Origin: Hyunsoonleella jejuensis
Lineage (GTDB): Bacteria > Bacteroidota > Bacteroidia > Flavobacteriales > Flavobacteriaceae
Direction: 5' to 3'
Assembly: GCF_900111025.1 (NCBI RefSeq)
Contig: NZ_FOFN01000003.1
Location: 1 to 64,000, forward strand
Length of the DNA: 64,000 nt
Of this stretch, positions 53,017 to 60,821 are shown piece by piece. Every line of letters starts with the position of its first letter. The first letter of the stretch is position 1. Under the pieces are notes generated by a model that searched no databases, was not told the DNA's origin, and was given only the letters and a program-made list of their open reading frames with translations. The translations under genes were made by a program, and so were the position numbers.

Positions 53017-54132
53017 ATGAACGTAATAAAACTTCACGATAAATATTTTAAGCCGTTTATATCTGCTAAGGAAATTGAAGCCGCAGTGGATAGCATGGTT
53101 TCTGAAATTGCTAATGATTTAGGTGATGAAATTCCTGTTTTTGTTGGCATTTTAAATGGTTCGTTTATGTTTGCCAGCGATTTTGTGAAGAAATATCCAA
53201 AACCTTGTGAAGTCACTTTTATAAAATTGGCATCGTATGAAGGTGTGAAGTCTAGCGAAGATATTCAGCGCTTAATTGGTTTAACGCAAGATTTAACAGG
53301 GCGAACAGTAATCATTTTAGAAGATATTATTGATACCGGAAAAACCTTGGCAGAAGTGCACCGAATTTTTAAGAATGAAAAGGTTAAAACACTTAAAATA
53401 GCAACACTTTTCTACAAACCAGAGGCTTACAAGAAAGATTTTAAGCTGCATTATGTAGGTATAAAAATCCCTAATAAGTTTATCGTTGGCTACGGTTTAG
53501 ACTACGATAATTTGGGAAGGGATTTACCAGAAGTATATCAAATTAAACAAACACAACACATGACAAATTTAGTATTATTTGGCCCTCCAGGAGCGGGAAA
53601 AGGTACACAAGCTAATTTTTTAAAGGAAAAGTATAACCTTGTTCACATTTCAACGGGAGATGTTTTTAGATACAATATTAAAAATGAAACGGCCTTAGGA
53701 ATGCTAGCAAAATCATTTATTGATAAAGGGGCACTAGTTCCAGATCAAGTTACTATTGATATGCTTAATGCTGAAGTTGAAAAAAATGCCGATGCTAACG
53801 GATTTATTTTTGATGGTTTTCCAAGAACCAACGCCCAAGCTAAAGCATTGGATACATTAATGGATGAAAAAGATTCGCAAATTAATGCAATGATAGCTCT
53901 AGAAGTTGATGATGAGGTTTTGGTAAAGCGTTTACTTGAGCGAGGTAAAACTAGTGGAAGAGCCGATGATGCTGATGAGTCTGTGATTAGAAACAGAATT
54001 AAGGTATACTACAATGAAACTGCAATACTTAAGGATTACTATACTGCCCAAGAGAAGTATTTTGGTGTTGATGGCGTAGGAAGTATAGAAGAGATTACCG
54101 AGCGATTAAGTACGGTAATTGATAAACTCTAA
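53017..54132 (+). CDS. hpt-adk: Fused hypoxanthine phosphoribosyltransferase-adenylate kinase
   Basis: One 371-residue frame joins two enzymes. Residues 1-~176 are a hypoxanthine phosphoribosyltransferase (VFVGILNGSFMFASDF, the PRPP loop LEDIIDTGKT at 101-110, VGYGLDYDNLGRDLPEVY). After a short linker (IKQTQH), residues 182-371 are a full adenylate kinase with P-loop FGPPGAGKGT, IFDGFPRTNAQAKA and the short LID (RGKTSGRADD). There is no stop codon between them. The kinase part begins with its own ATG at 53560, so it might also be made alone. HPRT makes IMP and GMP from bases plus PRPP; Adk balances AMP, ADP and ATP. obg follows by 58 nt. Confidence 0.9.
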   Translation: MNVIKLHDKYFKPFISAKEIEAAVDSMVSEIANDLGDEIPVFVGILNGSFMFASDFVKKYPKPCEVTFIKLASYEGVKSSEDIQRLIGLTQDLTGRTVIILEDIIDTGKTLAEVHRIFKNEKVKTLKIATLFYKPEAYKKDFKLHYVGIKIPNKFIVGYGLDYDNLGRDLPEVYQIKQTQHMTNLVLFGPPGAGKGTQANFLKEKYNLVHISTGDVFRYNIKNETALGMLAKSFIDKGALVPDQVTIDMLNAEVEKNADANGFIFDGFPRTNAQAKALDTLMDEKDSQINAMIALEVDDEVLVKRLLERGKTSGRADDADESVIRNRIKVYYNETAILKDYYTAQEKYFGVDGVGSIEEITERLSTVIDKL

Positions 54133-54190
54133 TAACTTCGCAAAAAGAGTTTAAACTTTAAATTTTAAACTTGAAACTTTAAACTCGAAT

Positions 54191-55189
54191 ATGACAGAGG
54201 GAAATTTTGTTGATTACGTAAAAATGTATGTTGCCTCTGGTAAAGGAGGTCAGGGTTCTGCACATTTGCACAGGGAAAAATATATTACTAAAGGCGGGCC
54301 AGATGGAGGAGATGGTGGTCGTGGAGGGCACGTCATAATTAGAGGGAATTCAAATCTTTGGACATTATTTCATCTAAAATTTAAAAAACACATTCGTGCT
54401 GGTCATGGTGGCAACGGCAGTAAGAGCAGAAGTACTGGGGCCGATGGTGAAGATGCTTTCGTTGATGTTCCTCTAGGCACAGTTGTTAGAGATTCTGAAA
54501 CTAACGAAATTCTCTTCGAAATTACAGAACATGGTGAGGAAAAAATTATCGTAGAAGGCGGTAAGGGTGGCCTTGGAAACTGGCATTTTAAGTCGTCAAC
54601 GAACCAAACACCAAGATATGCGCAACCTGGTATGCCCATGCAGGAACAATACATCACCATGGAACTTAAAATATTGGCAGATGTGGGCTTGGTCGGTTTT
54701 CCAAACGCTGGAAAATCTACGCTACTGTCAGTTATTACTTCGGCAAAACCTAAAATTGCGGATTACGAGTTTACTACTTTAAAGCCCAATTTGGGTATTG
54801 TAGAGTATCGTGATTTTCAAACCTTTGTAATGGCCGATATTCCTGGTATTATTGAAGGTGCAGCAGAAGGTAAGGGCTTGGGGCATTACTTTTTGCGACA
54901 TATAGAACGCAACTCTATTTTGTTGTTTTTAATTCCTGCCGATGCTGACGACATCAAAAAACAATACGATATTTTATTAGATGAATTGCGACGTTATAAT
55001 CCAGAAATGCTAGATAAGGAGCGTTTAGTAGCGATTTCAAAATGCGATATGTTGGATAACGAGCTACAGGCAGAACTAAAAACAGAGCTGGATAACGAAC
55101 TTCCAATTCCATATGTTTTTATATCTTCTGTTGCGCAAAAAGGCATTACAGAACTTAAAGATAGACTCTGGAAAATGTTGAACTCTTAA
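54191..55189 (+). CDS. obgE: GTPase Obg/CgtA
   Basis: A 332-residue ribosome-associated GTPase. The glycine-rich N-terminal Obg fold ([39 protein letters not shown]) covers ~1-157. The G domain follows with G1 GFPNAGKST (~168-176), G2/switch [10 protein letters not shown]3 [18 protein letters not shown]4 SKCD and a short end at residue 332. It is the short form without a C-terminal OCT domain. Obg acts in 50S assembly and stress control. The hpt/adk-obg neighbourhood is, to my knowledge, usual in Flavobacteriaceae. Confidence 0.95.
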   Translation: MTEGNFVDYVKMYVASGKGGQGSAHLHREKYITKGGPDGGDGGRGGHVIIRGNSNLWTLFHLKFKKHIRAGHGGNGSKSRSTGADGEDAFVDVPLGTVVRDSETNEILFEITEHGEEKIIVEGGKGGLGNWHFKSSTNQTPRYAQPGMPMQEQYITMELKILADVGLVGFPNAGKSTLLSVITSAKPKIADYEFTTLKPNLGIVEYRDFQTFVMADIPGIIEGAAEGKGLGHYFLRHIERNSILLFLIPADADDIKKQYDILLDELRRYNPEMLDKERLVAISKCDMLDNELQAELKTELDNELPIPYVFISSVAQKGITELKDRLWKMLNS

Positions 55190-55198
55190 TTTATTTTT

Positions 55199-55291
55199 GG
55201 GCGCTACCCTGTCGGGTCGGGCTTTCACTACTCAATCCCTCCTTCGTCGGGGATTTCAAACATGCCGTTCAATCCCTAACGCGGTGCAAAT
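55199..55291. repeat. Structured intergenic repeat (REP-like, three stems)
   Basis: A GC-richer block between obg and the channel gene. ACCC-TGTC-GGGT makes one hairpin and AATCCC...GGGATT another. The ends GGGCGCTA and TAACGCGG are nearly complementary, so the whole could fold as a closed multi-branch structure. From memory, very similar blocks (GGGCGTTACCC...TCGGGCTTTC...CAATCCCTAACGC) are scattered between genes in many Flavobacteriia. It is neither coding nor an ordinary terminator. Confidence 0.6.
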
Positions 55292-55467
55292 TTGCTAAAA
55301 CCCTTATTAACCCAACCTACATTACTTCTAAGCTAAAGTGTAGATTAAGTATTTATAAATATTCGAATTTCAGAAATTAGCCAAAGACTCAAGAAAACCT
55401 TGAATACTTGCACTTAATTTTCAAATCCATAAATTTTTCGTTTTTTTACAATAAGAAAAGTTTCTTT

Positions 55468-56190
55468 ATGAAGCAGTATATCAAGAGTATTGTAGAAATT
55501 AATGATAATAAGAAAAGCAGATATTTTGCCTTTTTTATTCAAGCGCTAATTTTAGTATCCATCATTACTTTTTCCATTGAAACCATTCCGAACTTAAAAC
55601 CTGAAACCAAAACAATTCTTCAAGTTATTGAATGGTTTAGTGTCATCATATTTTCATTAGAATATGTTCTAAGAATATATGTAGCAGATAGTAAGCCAAA
55701 GTTTGTTTTTAGTTTTTTTGGAATTATCGATTTACTAGCCATTTTACCGTTTTATCTCTCCTTTGGTGTAGATTTACGTTCGTTGAGAGCGTTACGCTTT
55801 TTAAGGCTTTTTAGAATATTAAAGTTGGTAAGATATAACAGAGCAATGAATCATTTTACTTCCGCTATAAAATCAGCCAAGGAAGAGATTTTTCTATTCA
55901 TATTTATAACACTTATTTTAATTTACTTCTCCGCAGTTGGTATTTATTATTTTGAAAATGAAGCACAACCAGAACATTTTTCATCCATTTTTGATAGTTT
56001 GTGGTGGGCTATTATCACATTAACTACCGTGGGTTATGGCGATGTATACCCTATTACAGTTGGTGGAAAAGTATTTACTTTTATTATCTTGATGATTGGT
56101 TTGGGCATTGTCGCAATTCCTACGGGTATTATTTCCTCGGCGCTCACAAAATCTGTAGATAAAAAGCATACTACTTCCGAGGACAACTAG
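55468..56190 (+). CDS. Voltage-gated-type potassium/ion channel
   Basis: A 240-residue six-helix channel of the voltage-gated cation channel superfamily. S4 is visible as LRSLRALRFLRLFRILKLVR, with arginines every third residue. The pore has the potassium selectivity filter TLTTVGYGDVYP before the last helix. A short acidic cytoplasmic tail follows with no RCK or cyclic-nucleotide domain. It likely passes K+ through the inner membrane and helps set membrane potential. I chose the ATG at 55468; a TTG at 55408 adds 20 residues of poor quality. It overlaps the convergent hydrolase by 4 nt. Confidence 0.9.
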   Translation: MKQYIKSIVEINDNKKSRYFAFFIQALILVSIITFSIETIPNLKPETKTILQVIEWFSVIIFSLEYVLRIYVADSKPKFVFSFFGIIDLLAILPFYLSFGVDLRSLRALRFLRLFRILKLVRYNRAMNHFTSAIKSAKEEIFLFIFITLILIYFSAVGIYYFENEAQPEHFSSIFDSLWWAIITLTTVGYGDVYPITVGGKVFTFIILMIGLGIVAIPTGIISSALTKSVDKKHTTSEDN

Positions 56191-57293
56191 AACCTCTCAT
56201 TAATCCAATCTGCAATGAGTTGTAATGCAGAAGGGGCAAAAGTTTCTTCAATAGTTTTGTATTCGTCAACATTTCCAGTTTCAGCAGTTTGAAACAAATG
56301 GTTCAAGTTTTCTAGTTCTTTGATAGTAACATCAGTATTTCCAGAGGCAGATAGGGCTTTTTCTATTTCAGGTAAGTTTACTTCAGGTAACACTTGTACA
56401 TCTTTGGTACCATTTAAAACTAAGATGGGGCAGGTTGTTTTTTCTAAATACGGTTTAGGCTCAATTCTTATGAATTCCAACAACCATTTAGATTCTAAAA
56501 TTTTGAATTGCTGTTCAATTAAAACGGGTGTAATCGAAGGAGAAACCATCGACATTGGGTTTTGTGCTTTAAAATCATTTAATCCCTTTGTGATTTTAGA
56601 TTTAATGGTGTCGGTATTTTTATATTGCTTTATGGCGTCATAAATTATGGTAGTTAGTTTTTCATTTTCATCAAGCATCATTTTTTGTGCTCCTCTTAGT
56701 TCCATCATTTTTCTGGATTGGGTTTGTAGAATTTTACCACCGTCCACACCGGTACCTGCTAATAGCACTACAAAAGCAACATCTTTATTTTTAGAAGCCA
56801 CAATAGGTGCAATTAATCCACCCTCGCTATGGCCAATAAGTCCAATTTTGTTTGCGTCAATATCATTTCGAGCTTTTAAAAACTGTATCGCAGCATTCAC
56901 ATCACTTGCAAAGTCAAAAGAAGTCGCATCCTTAAAGCTACCTTCAGATTCCGCAATACCTCTATCATCATACCTTAATACCGCGATTCCATTATTGGTT
57001 AGGTGATTCGATAAGACTAAAAATGGCTTGTGGTTGAATTGTTTTACCTCTTCATCTCTATTTTGAGGGCCAGAACCACTAATTAGAATTGCTACAGGGG
57101 GATTTTTAATATCTTTTGGTAAAGTGAGTGTACCTGCTAATTTAATACTGTCGGCTTCACTATTAATAAAAACTACATTTTCAACACTATATTCAAAAGG
57201 AGCTTTTGGTTCTTGCGGTCTTGCATTTTGCGCAACACTTAAATTGGAGTAAAAGCATAAAATTAAAGTAAGGCAAAACGCTAGTTTTTTCAT
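56187..57293 (-). CDS. Exported alpha/beta hydrolase
   Basis: A 368-residue secreted or periplasmic hydrolase. MKKLAFCLTLILCFYSNLSVAQ is a signal peptide (ATG at 57293; ATGs at 57296 and 57323 are alternatives). The fold shows LTLPKDIKNPPVAILISGSG with the oxyanion region, then GLIGHSEGGLIAPI holding the serine nucleophile. PILVLNGTKDVQV carries the acid and ENLNHLFQTAETG the His. It resembles the prolyl-oligopeptidase/acyl-hydrolase type seen widely in Bacteroidota. Substrate is unknown; an esterase or acyl-peptide hydrolase is plausible. Confidence 0.87.
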   Translation of the reverse strand: MKKLAFCLTLILCFYSNLSVAQNARPQEPKAPFEYSVENVVFINSEADSIKLAGTLTLPKDIKNPPVAILISGSGPQNRDEEVKQFNHKPFLVLSNHLTNNGIAVLRYDDRGIAESEGSFKDATSFDFASDVNAAIQFLKARNDIDANKIGLIGHSEGGLIAPIVASKNKDVAFVVLLAGTGVDGGKILQTQSRKMMELRGAQKMMLDENEKLTTIIYDAIKQYKNTDTIKSKITKGLNDFKAQNPMSMVSPSITPVLIEQQFKILESKWLLEFIRIEPKPYLEKTTCPILVLNGTKDVQVLPEVNLPEIEKALSASGNTDVTIKELENLNHLFQTAETGNVDEYKTIEETFAPSALQLIADWINERF

Positions 57294-57359
57294 CATGTTT
57301 GTGGAATATGTGCGCAAAGGCATAATTTTTGATTAAATTTATTCAAAAAAATCAATGTA

Positions 57360-57884
57360 ATGAAGCAATTCTTATCAATACTTACAATACTGCTTGTTGT
57401 GTCATGTGCGCCAATTTATGTGAACTATGACTATGACAAGGCGGTAGACTTTTCAAAATATAAAACCTATCAATATTTTGGAGATATGGAAACTGGTTTA
57501 AGTCAACTAGATACAAAACGCCTCTTGGATGAATTGGATAAAAAAATGCAGGCTAAGGGATTTACAATTTCTGAAAATCCAGATTTTTTAATCGATATAA
57601 AAAGTGAAGCATTTCGCAACGCGCAGCGAGAGACCGTTGGCGTAGGCGTTGGCGGTGGAAGTGGTAATGTAGGTGGCGGTATTTCCATTGGTTTGCCTAT
57701 CGGGCAAAGTAGTATGACACGCCAAATTATTTTTGATTTTGTAGATGTCTCAAACAAGCAACTATTCTGGCAGGCTAAATCTGAGTCGAGCTTCAACCCG
57801 AGGGCAGAACCAATAAAACGAGAAGAACGTTTTGCTGCAATCGTGGAGAAGGTTTTTAAAAAATTCCCACCAGAACGCAAGTAG
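57360..57884 (+). CDS. DUF4136 lipoprotein
   Basis: A 174-residue lipoprotein. MKQFLSILTILLVVSC is a lipoprotein signal with lipidated Cys16. The rest fits the DUF4136 pattern: VDFSKYKTYQYF near the N-terminus, MQAKGFTISENPDFLIDIKS, a glycine-rich loop (GVGVGGGSGNVGGGISIG), then QIIFDFVDVSNKQLFWQAK and KIFKKFPP-type end. Function is unknown; the fold probably binds something at the outer membrane. No operon partners are evident; it is divergent from the hydrolase. Confidence 0.87.
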   Translation: MKQFLSILTILLVVSCAPIYVNYDYDKAVDFSKYKTYQYFGDMETGLSQLDTKRLLDELDKKMQAKGFTISENPDFLIDIKSEAFRNAQRETVGVGVGGGSGNVGGGISIGLPIGQSSMTRQIIFDFVDVSNKQLFWQAKSESSFNPRAEPIKREERFAAIVEKVFKKFPPERK

Positions 57885-57966
57885 CTTTAAATTTTATAAT
57901 TATCCTAACATTTCATAGTGTTAATACTCTTTTATGTTTTGTAATTTTACATAAACAGAAAACACT

Positions 57967-58692
57967 ATGAATACAATTCAAAATAAAGTCGCATTAATTA
58001 CAGGAGGTTCAAAAGGTATAGGTTACGGTGTAGCTCAATCTTTAATGGAAAGAGGAGTACATGTAGCCGTAACGAGTAGAAGTGAGGCAGCTGCAAAAGA
58101 AGCTGCAGAAAACTTAAATACGAATAGTACAACCCAAGCGAAGGCAATAGGGGTAGCTGCTGATGTTAGAGATTTTGAAAGTCAGGAAAAAGCTGTTGCC
58201 CAAACAATTGAAGCGTTTGGACAACTGGATATTATTATTGCAAATGCCGGTTTAGGGCGATTTGGTAATATCGAGAATTTAAGTGTTGAGGATTGGCATG
58301 ATGTTATTGACACGAATTTAACAGGTGTCTTCTATTCCATAAAAGCGGGTGTTGCAGCTTTAAAACAATCTCAAGGGTATTTTATTACTATTTCTAGTTT
58401 AGCGGGCACTAATTTCTTTGCTGGAGGTGCAGCTTATAATGCTAGTAAATTTGGTGTTACTGGTTTTACCCAAGCTGTTATGTTGGATTTAAGACAACAT
58501 GGCGTTAAAGTAAGTACGATAATGCCAGGGTCTGTGTCTACGTATTTCAATGATAATGAACCTGGAGAAAAAGATGCTTGGAAAATTCAAATTGAAGATA
58601 TTGGTAAACTTGTGGTTGATCTTTTAGAAATGCATCCAAGAACATTACCAAGTAAAATTGAAGTGCGCCCAACAACACCACCTTCAAAATAA
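57967..58692 (+). CDS. SDR family oxidoreductase
   Basis: A 241-residue classical short-chain dehydrogenase. TGGSKGIGYGVAQSL is the cofactor loop, IIANAGLGRFG is the structural NAG motif, and the catalytic set is Ser in TISSLAG with Tyr and Lys in AAYNASKFG. The acidic/basic pattern after strand 2 (TSRSEAAAKEA) suggests NADP(H). The substrate is unknown. It is monocistronic. A palindromic repeat follows its stop by 28 nt. Confidence 0.88.
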   Translation: MNTIQNKVALITGGSKGIGYGVAQSLMERGVHVAVTSRSEAAAKEAAENLNTNSTTQAKAIGVAADVRDFESQEKAVAQTIEAFGQLDIIIANAGLGRFGNIENLSVEDWHDVIDTNLTGVFYSIKAGVAALKQSQGYFITISSLAGTNFFAGGAAYNASKFGVTGFTQAVMLDLRQHGVKVSTIMPGSVSTYFNDNEPGEKDAWKIQIEDIGKLVVDLLEMHPRTLPSKIEVRPTTPPSK

Positions 58693-58719
58693 TGTGTTCA
58701 ATTTTATAATCTCAATACC

Positions 58720-58801
58720 TGTCACCCTGAACTTGTTTCAGGGTCTAAACAAAAATCAACAAATAAAGTAAAGTAGATTCTGAAATAAATTCAGAATGAC
58801 A
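58720..58801. repeat. 82-bp palindromic intergenic repeat
   Basis: Two 27-nt arms (58720-58746 and 58775-58801) face each other; the ends are TGTCACCCTGAA and TTCAGAATGACA. Each arm is itself a hairpin (CCCTGAA/TTCAGGG and ATTCTGAA/TTCAGAAT). The arms differ only by C/T and G/A changes that preserve each hairpin, a sign of selection on structure or of a two-unit REP/MITE origin. I recall TGTCA-ended units like this in many bacterial genomes. Confidence 0.7.
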
Positions 58802-58828
58802 CTAAAGGTATAATTTGGGCTAATATTT

Positions 58829-60247
58829 CTAATTTTTAACTATTTTTCTGCTTGTTAAGAGCGTATTATTAGCAAAGAAATTTGCAATATAAATTCCTGA
58901 TCTGAAATTACTTATATCAATTTCTTTAGTTCGGTAGGAAGAGAGTGTTAGGGATTGTAAAAGCTTTCCATCTACGCTTGTAATATTCACTTTTATATCT
59001 GTATCAGTGTTGCTTTCAAACTTAAAATTAAGTATGGCATTCGTTGGATTTGGATACAAGGAAATAGTATAGCTATTCGATTTGGCATCTATATCATCGA
59101 TACTTAATGCTGAGTAATTTATAGTCCACGTTACCGTATTTACATGCACGGTTTCATGGTTGTCAACTCTTAACATTGGGCTATTATCTGTAACTACTGA
59201 AGTTAATGTATTGCTGCCTTCTAATAAATCTATTGCTGACAAGGAAACCATATCAATATTATTTCCAATAGTTATGCCATTCAAGGTCCAGACACTTTCC
59301 AAACTGTTAGGGTTTGGTTTTATTAAGTTCAACTCGAAATCTATAGGAAAGCTAGGGTTTTCAACCGGAGTAACGTTATTTGGACTAAAACTATCAACAG
59401 GTGACACCAAGTCATGTATTTTTTCAATCATTCCTTCTTTACAAACAGCACAGAAATCTCTTCCTAAATAACGCATTTTACAGTTTTGATGTGGCCTGTT
59501 CCAGGTTGCCGCTTCGCCAGACGTACCATAAGCATAAACGCCTACACCCTCATCGTTCAACCAGTTTTTCCATTTAATTAAACTTGGGTCAGATTCTTGG
59601 GTAGAATTAATATCTTCTCTCAACCTTCCGTCTCCAGGGTAATATTCATCCAATAAATTAAAAAGCGAATGCCCCAACTCATGAATGGCAATTTCGTTAG
59701 CGCTGGTGGCCATGGAAGACATAGGAAATTCTCCACCGCTACCGCCATAGACCGTAGAATTGACTAAAATTAAAGCGGAGTCATAGGCGGGAAAATTATC
59801 TGCTAGAACAGAAATAATTTTTGATCTAGCAATATTTGAACTTGGCCAGTCAATACCATAAAACAACAGCCTATGAAACCCAAAACTATCAAAAGTTGAA
59901 TTAAAGTAAGTATCTGCCGTTGCTATGGGTGTTAAGGGTTCTGTAACGTCAATAGCAGTAGCTGGATGATCCGCACCACTTTCATTTGAAGGTACCTTTA
60001 CAGCGTATACGTTAAAATAATCAATGTATTCTGAAAAAGGGGATTGACTAAACAATTCAGTAGTAAAACTAGTAGCATCTGTTACAAATTGATCTAATTC
60101 ACTTGTTTGATAACCGTCGCCAAGAATTACCAAATTGATGCGTTTGTCGTCATCTCCCTCATATTTTATGGTCTCCACATCAAAAACTTGGGCAGAACTG
60201 AATAGACTGAAAACGAGTGATATCAATAAAGTCCAGTATCGCTTCAT
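58829..60247 (-). CDS. M64-family metallopeptidase with T9SS type A sorting domain
   Basis: A 472-residue secreted zinc peptidase. Residues 1-19 are a signal (LLISLVFSLFSSAQ). The catalytic region has NLVILGDGYQ near the start and the zinc motif NEIAIHELGHSLFNLLDEYY, typical of IgA-peptidase M64. A Cys-rich CAVCKEGMIEKI block follows. An Ig-like domain covers ~285-375. The last ~75 residues (YPNPTNAILNFKF to TSRKIVKN) are a type A T9SS sorting domain, so PorU/PorV from this window would deliver it to the surface or medium. It overlaps the upstream lipoprotein gene by 4 nt. Confidence 0.9.
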   Translation of the reverse strand: MKRYWTLLISLVFSLFSSAQVFDVETIKYEGDDDKRINLVILGDGYQTSELDQFVTDATSFTTELFSQSPFSEYIDYFNVYAVKVPSNESGADHPATAIDVTEPLTPIATADTYFNSTFDSFGFHRLLFYGIDWPSSNIARSKIISVLADNFPAYDSALILVNSTVYGGSGGEFPMSSMATSANEIAIHELGHSLFNLLDEYYPGDGRLREDINSTQESDPSLIKWKNWLNDEGVGVYAYGTSGEAATWNRPHQNCKMRYLGRDFCAVCKEGMIEKIHDLVSPVDSFSPNNVTPVENPSFPIDFELNLIKPNPNSLESVWTLNGITIGNNIDMVSLSAIDLLEGSNTLTSVVTDNSPMLRVDNHETVHVNTVTWTINYSALSIDDIDAKSNSYTISLYPNPTNAILNFKFESNTDTDIKVNITSVDGKLLQSLTLSSYRTKEIDISNFRSGIYIANFFANNTLLTSRKIVKN

Positions 60248-60759
60248 AGTTCACTTACATTAGTTAATATCAGAGGATTTTGTTCATTATTAATGTTGAT
60301 AGCAACATATTTAGTTTCTGGATATAGTTGTAATCTTACTGTAAATTCAGAACTATCTAATTCCATTTGTACAACTTTAAAGTTTTTTGTTTCATCAATA
60401 TACTCCAAAGTCTTCACCAATGGGTTTTTAATTAATTGTTCTGATAATGTTGCTGAGGTGGCATCCAGTTGAGTACAAACTAAATCTCCTAAATTTCCTG
60501 TTTTATCTAGTATTCTCTTTTGATTTTTAAGTGTGCCCTTTACTTTTTTTGAATTTAGAAACGTAACTGTTTTGTTTCCGATTTCATTTTTTTTAATCCT
60601 ATAGTTTAGAAAAACAATTTTAGGTGTGTGTTTTACTTCATGCGTTTTTTCAGATGCTGGCACCTCTTGGTTTACACCACAACTGATGCACGCTAAAGTA
60701 TATAAGAATACTGGAAGCAGTTTTAAAAAAATAACAATTTTGGGGCAATTGTAAGTCAT
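60244..60759 (-). CDS. Small lipoprotein of unknown function
   Basis: A 171-residue protein I do not recognise. The N-terminus has a hydrophobic stretch (IVIFLKLLPVFLYTLACISC) with two candidate lipidated cysteines, Cys24 and Cys27. The rest is a soluble, beta-rich, Lys-rich domain with no catalytic motif. It overlaps the M64 peptidase gene by 4 nt and is translationally coupled to it. It might therefore be an inhibitor, chaperone or anchor of the secreted peptidase, but that is inference only. Confidence 0.7.
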   Translation of the reverse strand: MTYNCPKIVIFLKLLPVFLYTLACISCGVNQEVPASEKTHEVKHTPKIVFLNYRIKKNEIGNKTVTFLNSKKVKGTLKNQKRILDKTGNLGDLVCTQLDATSATLSEQLIKNPLVKTLEYIDETKNFKVVQMELDSSEFTVRLQLYPETKYVAININNEQNPLILTNVSEL

Positions 60760-60821
60760 GTATTTTATAAATTAAAGCACATTTATACAGTGTAAATATA
60801 AGTAATTTAAGTGTCTTCTTC

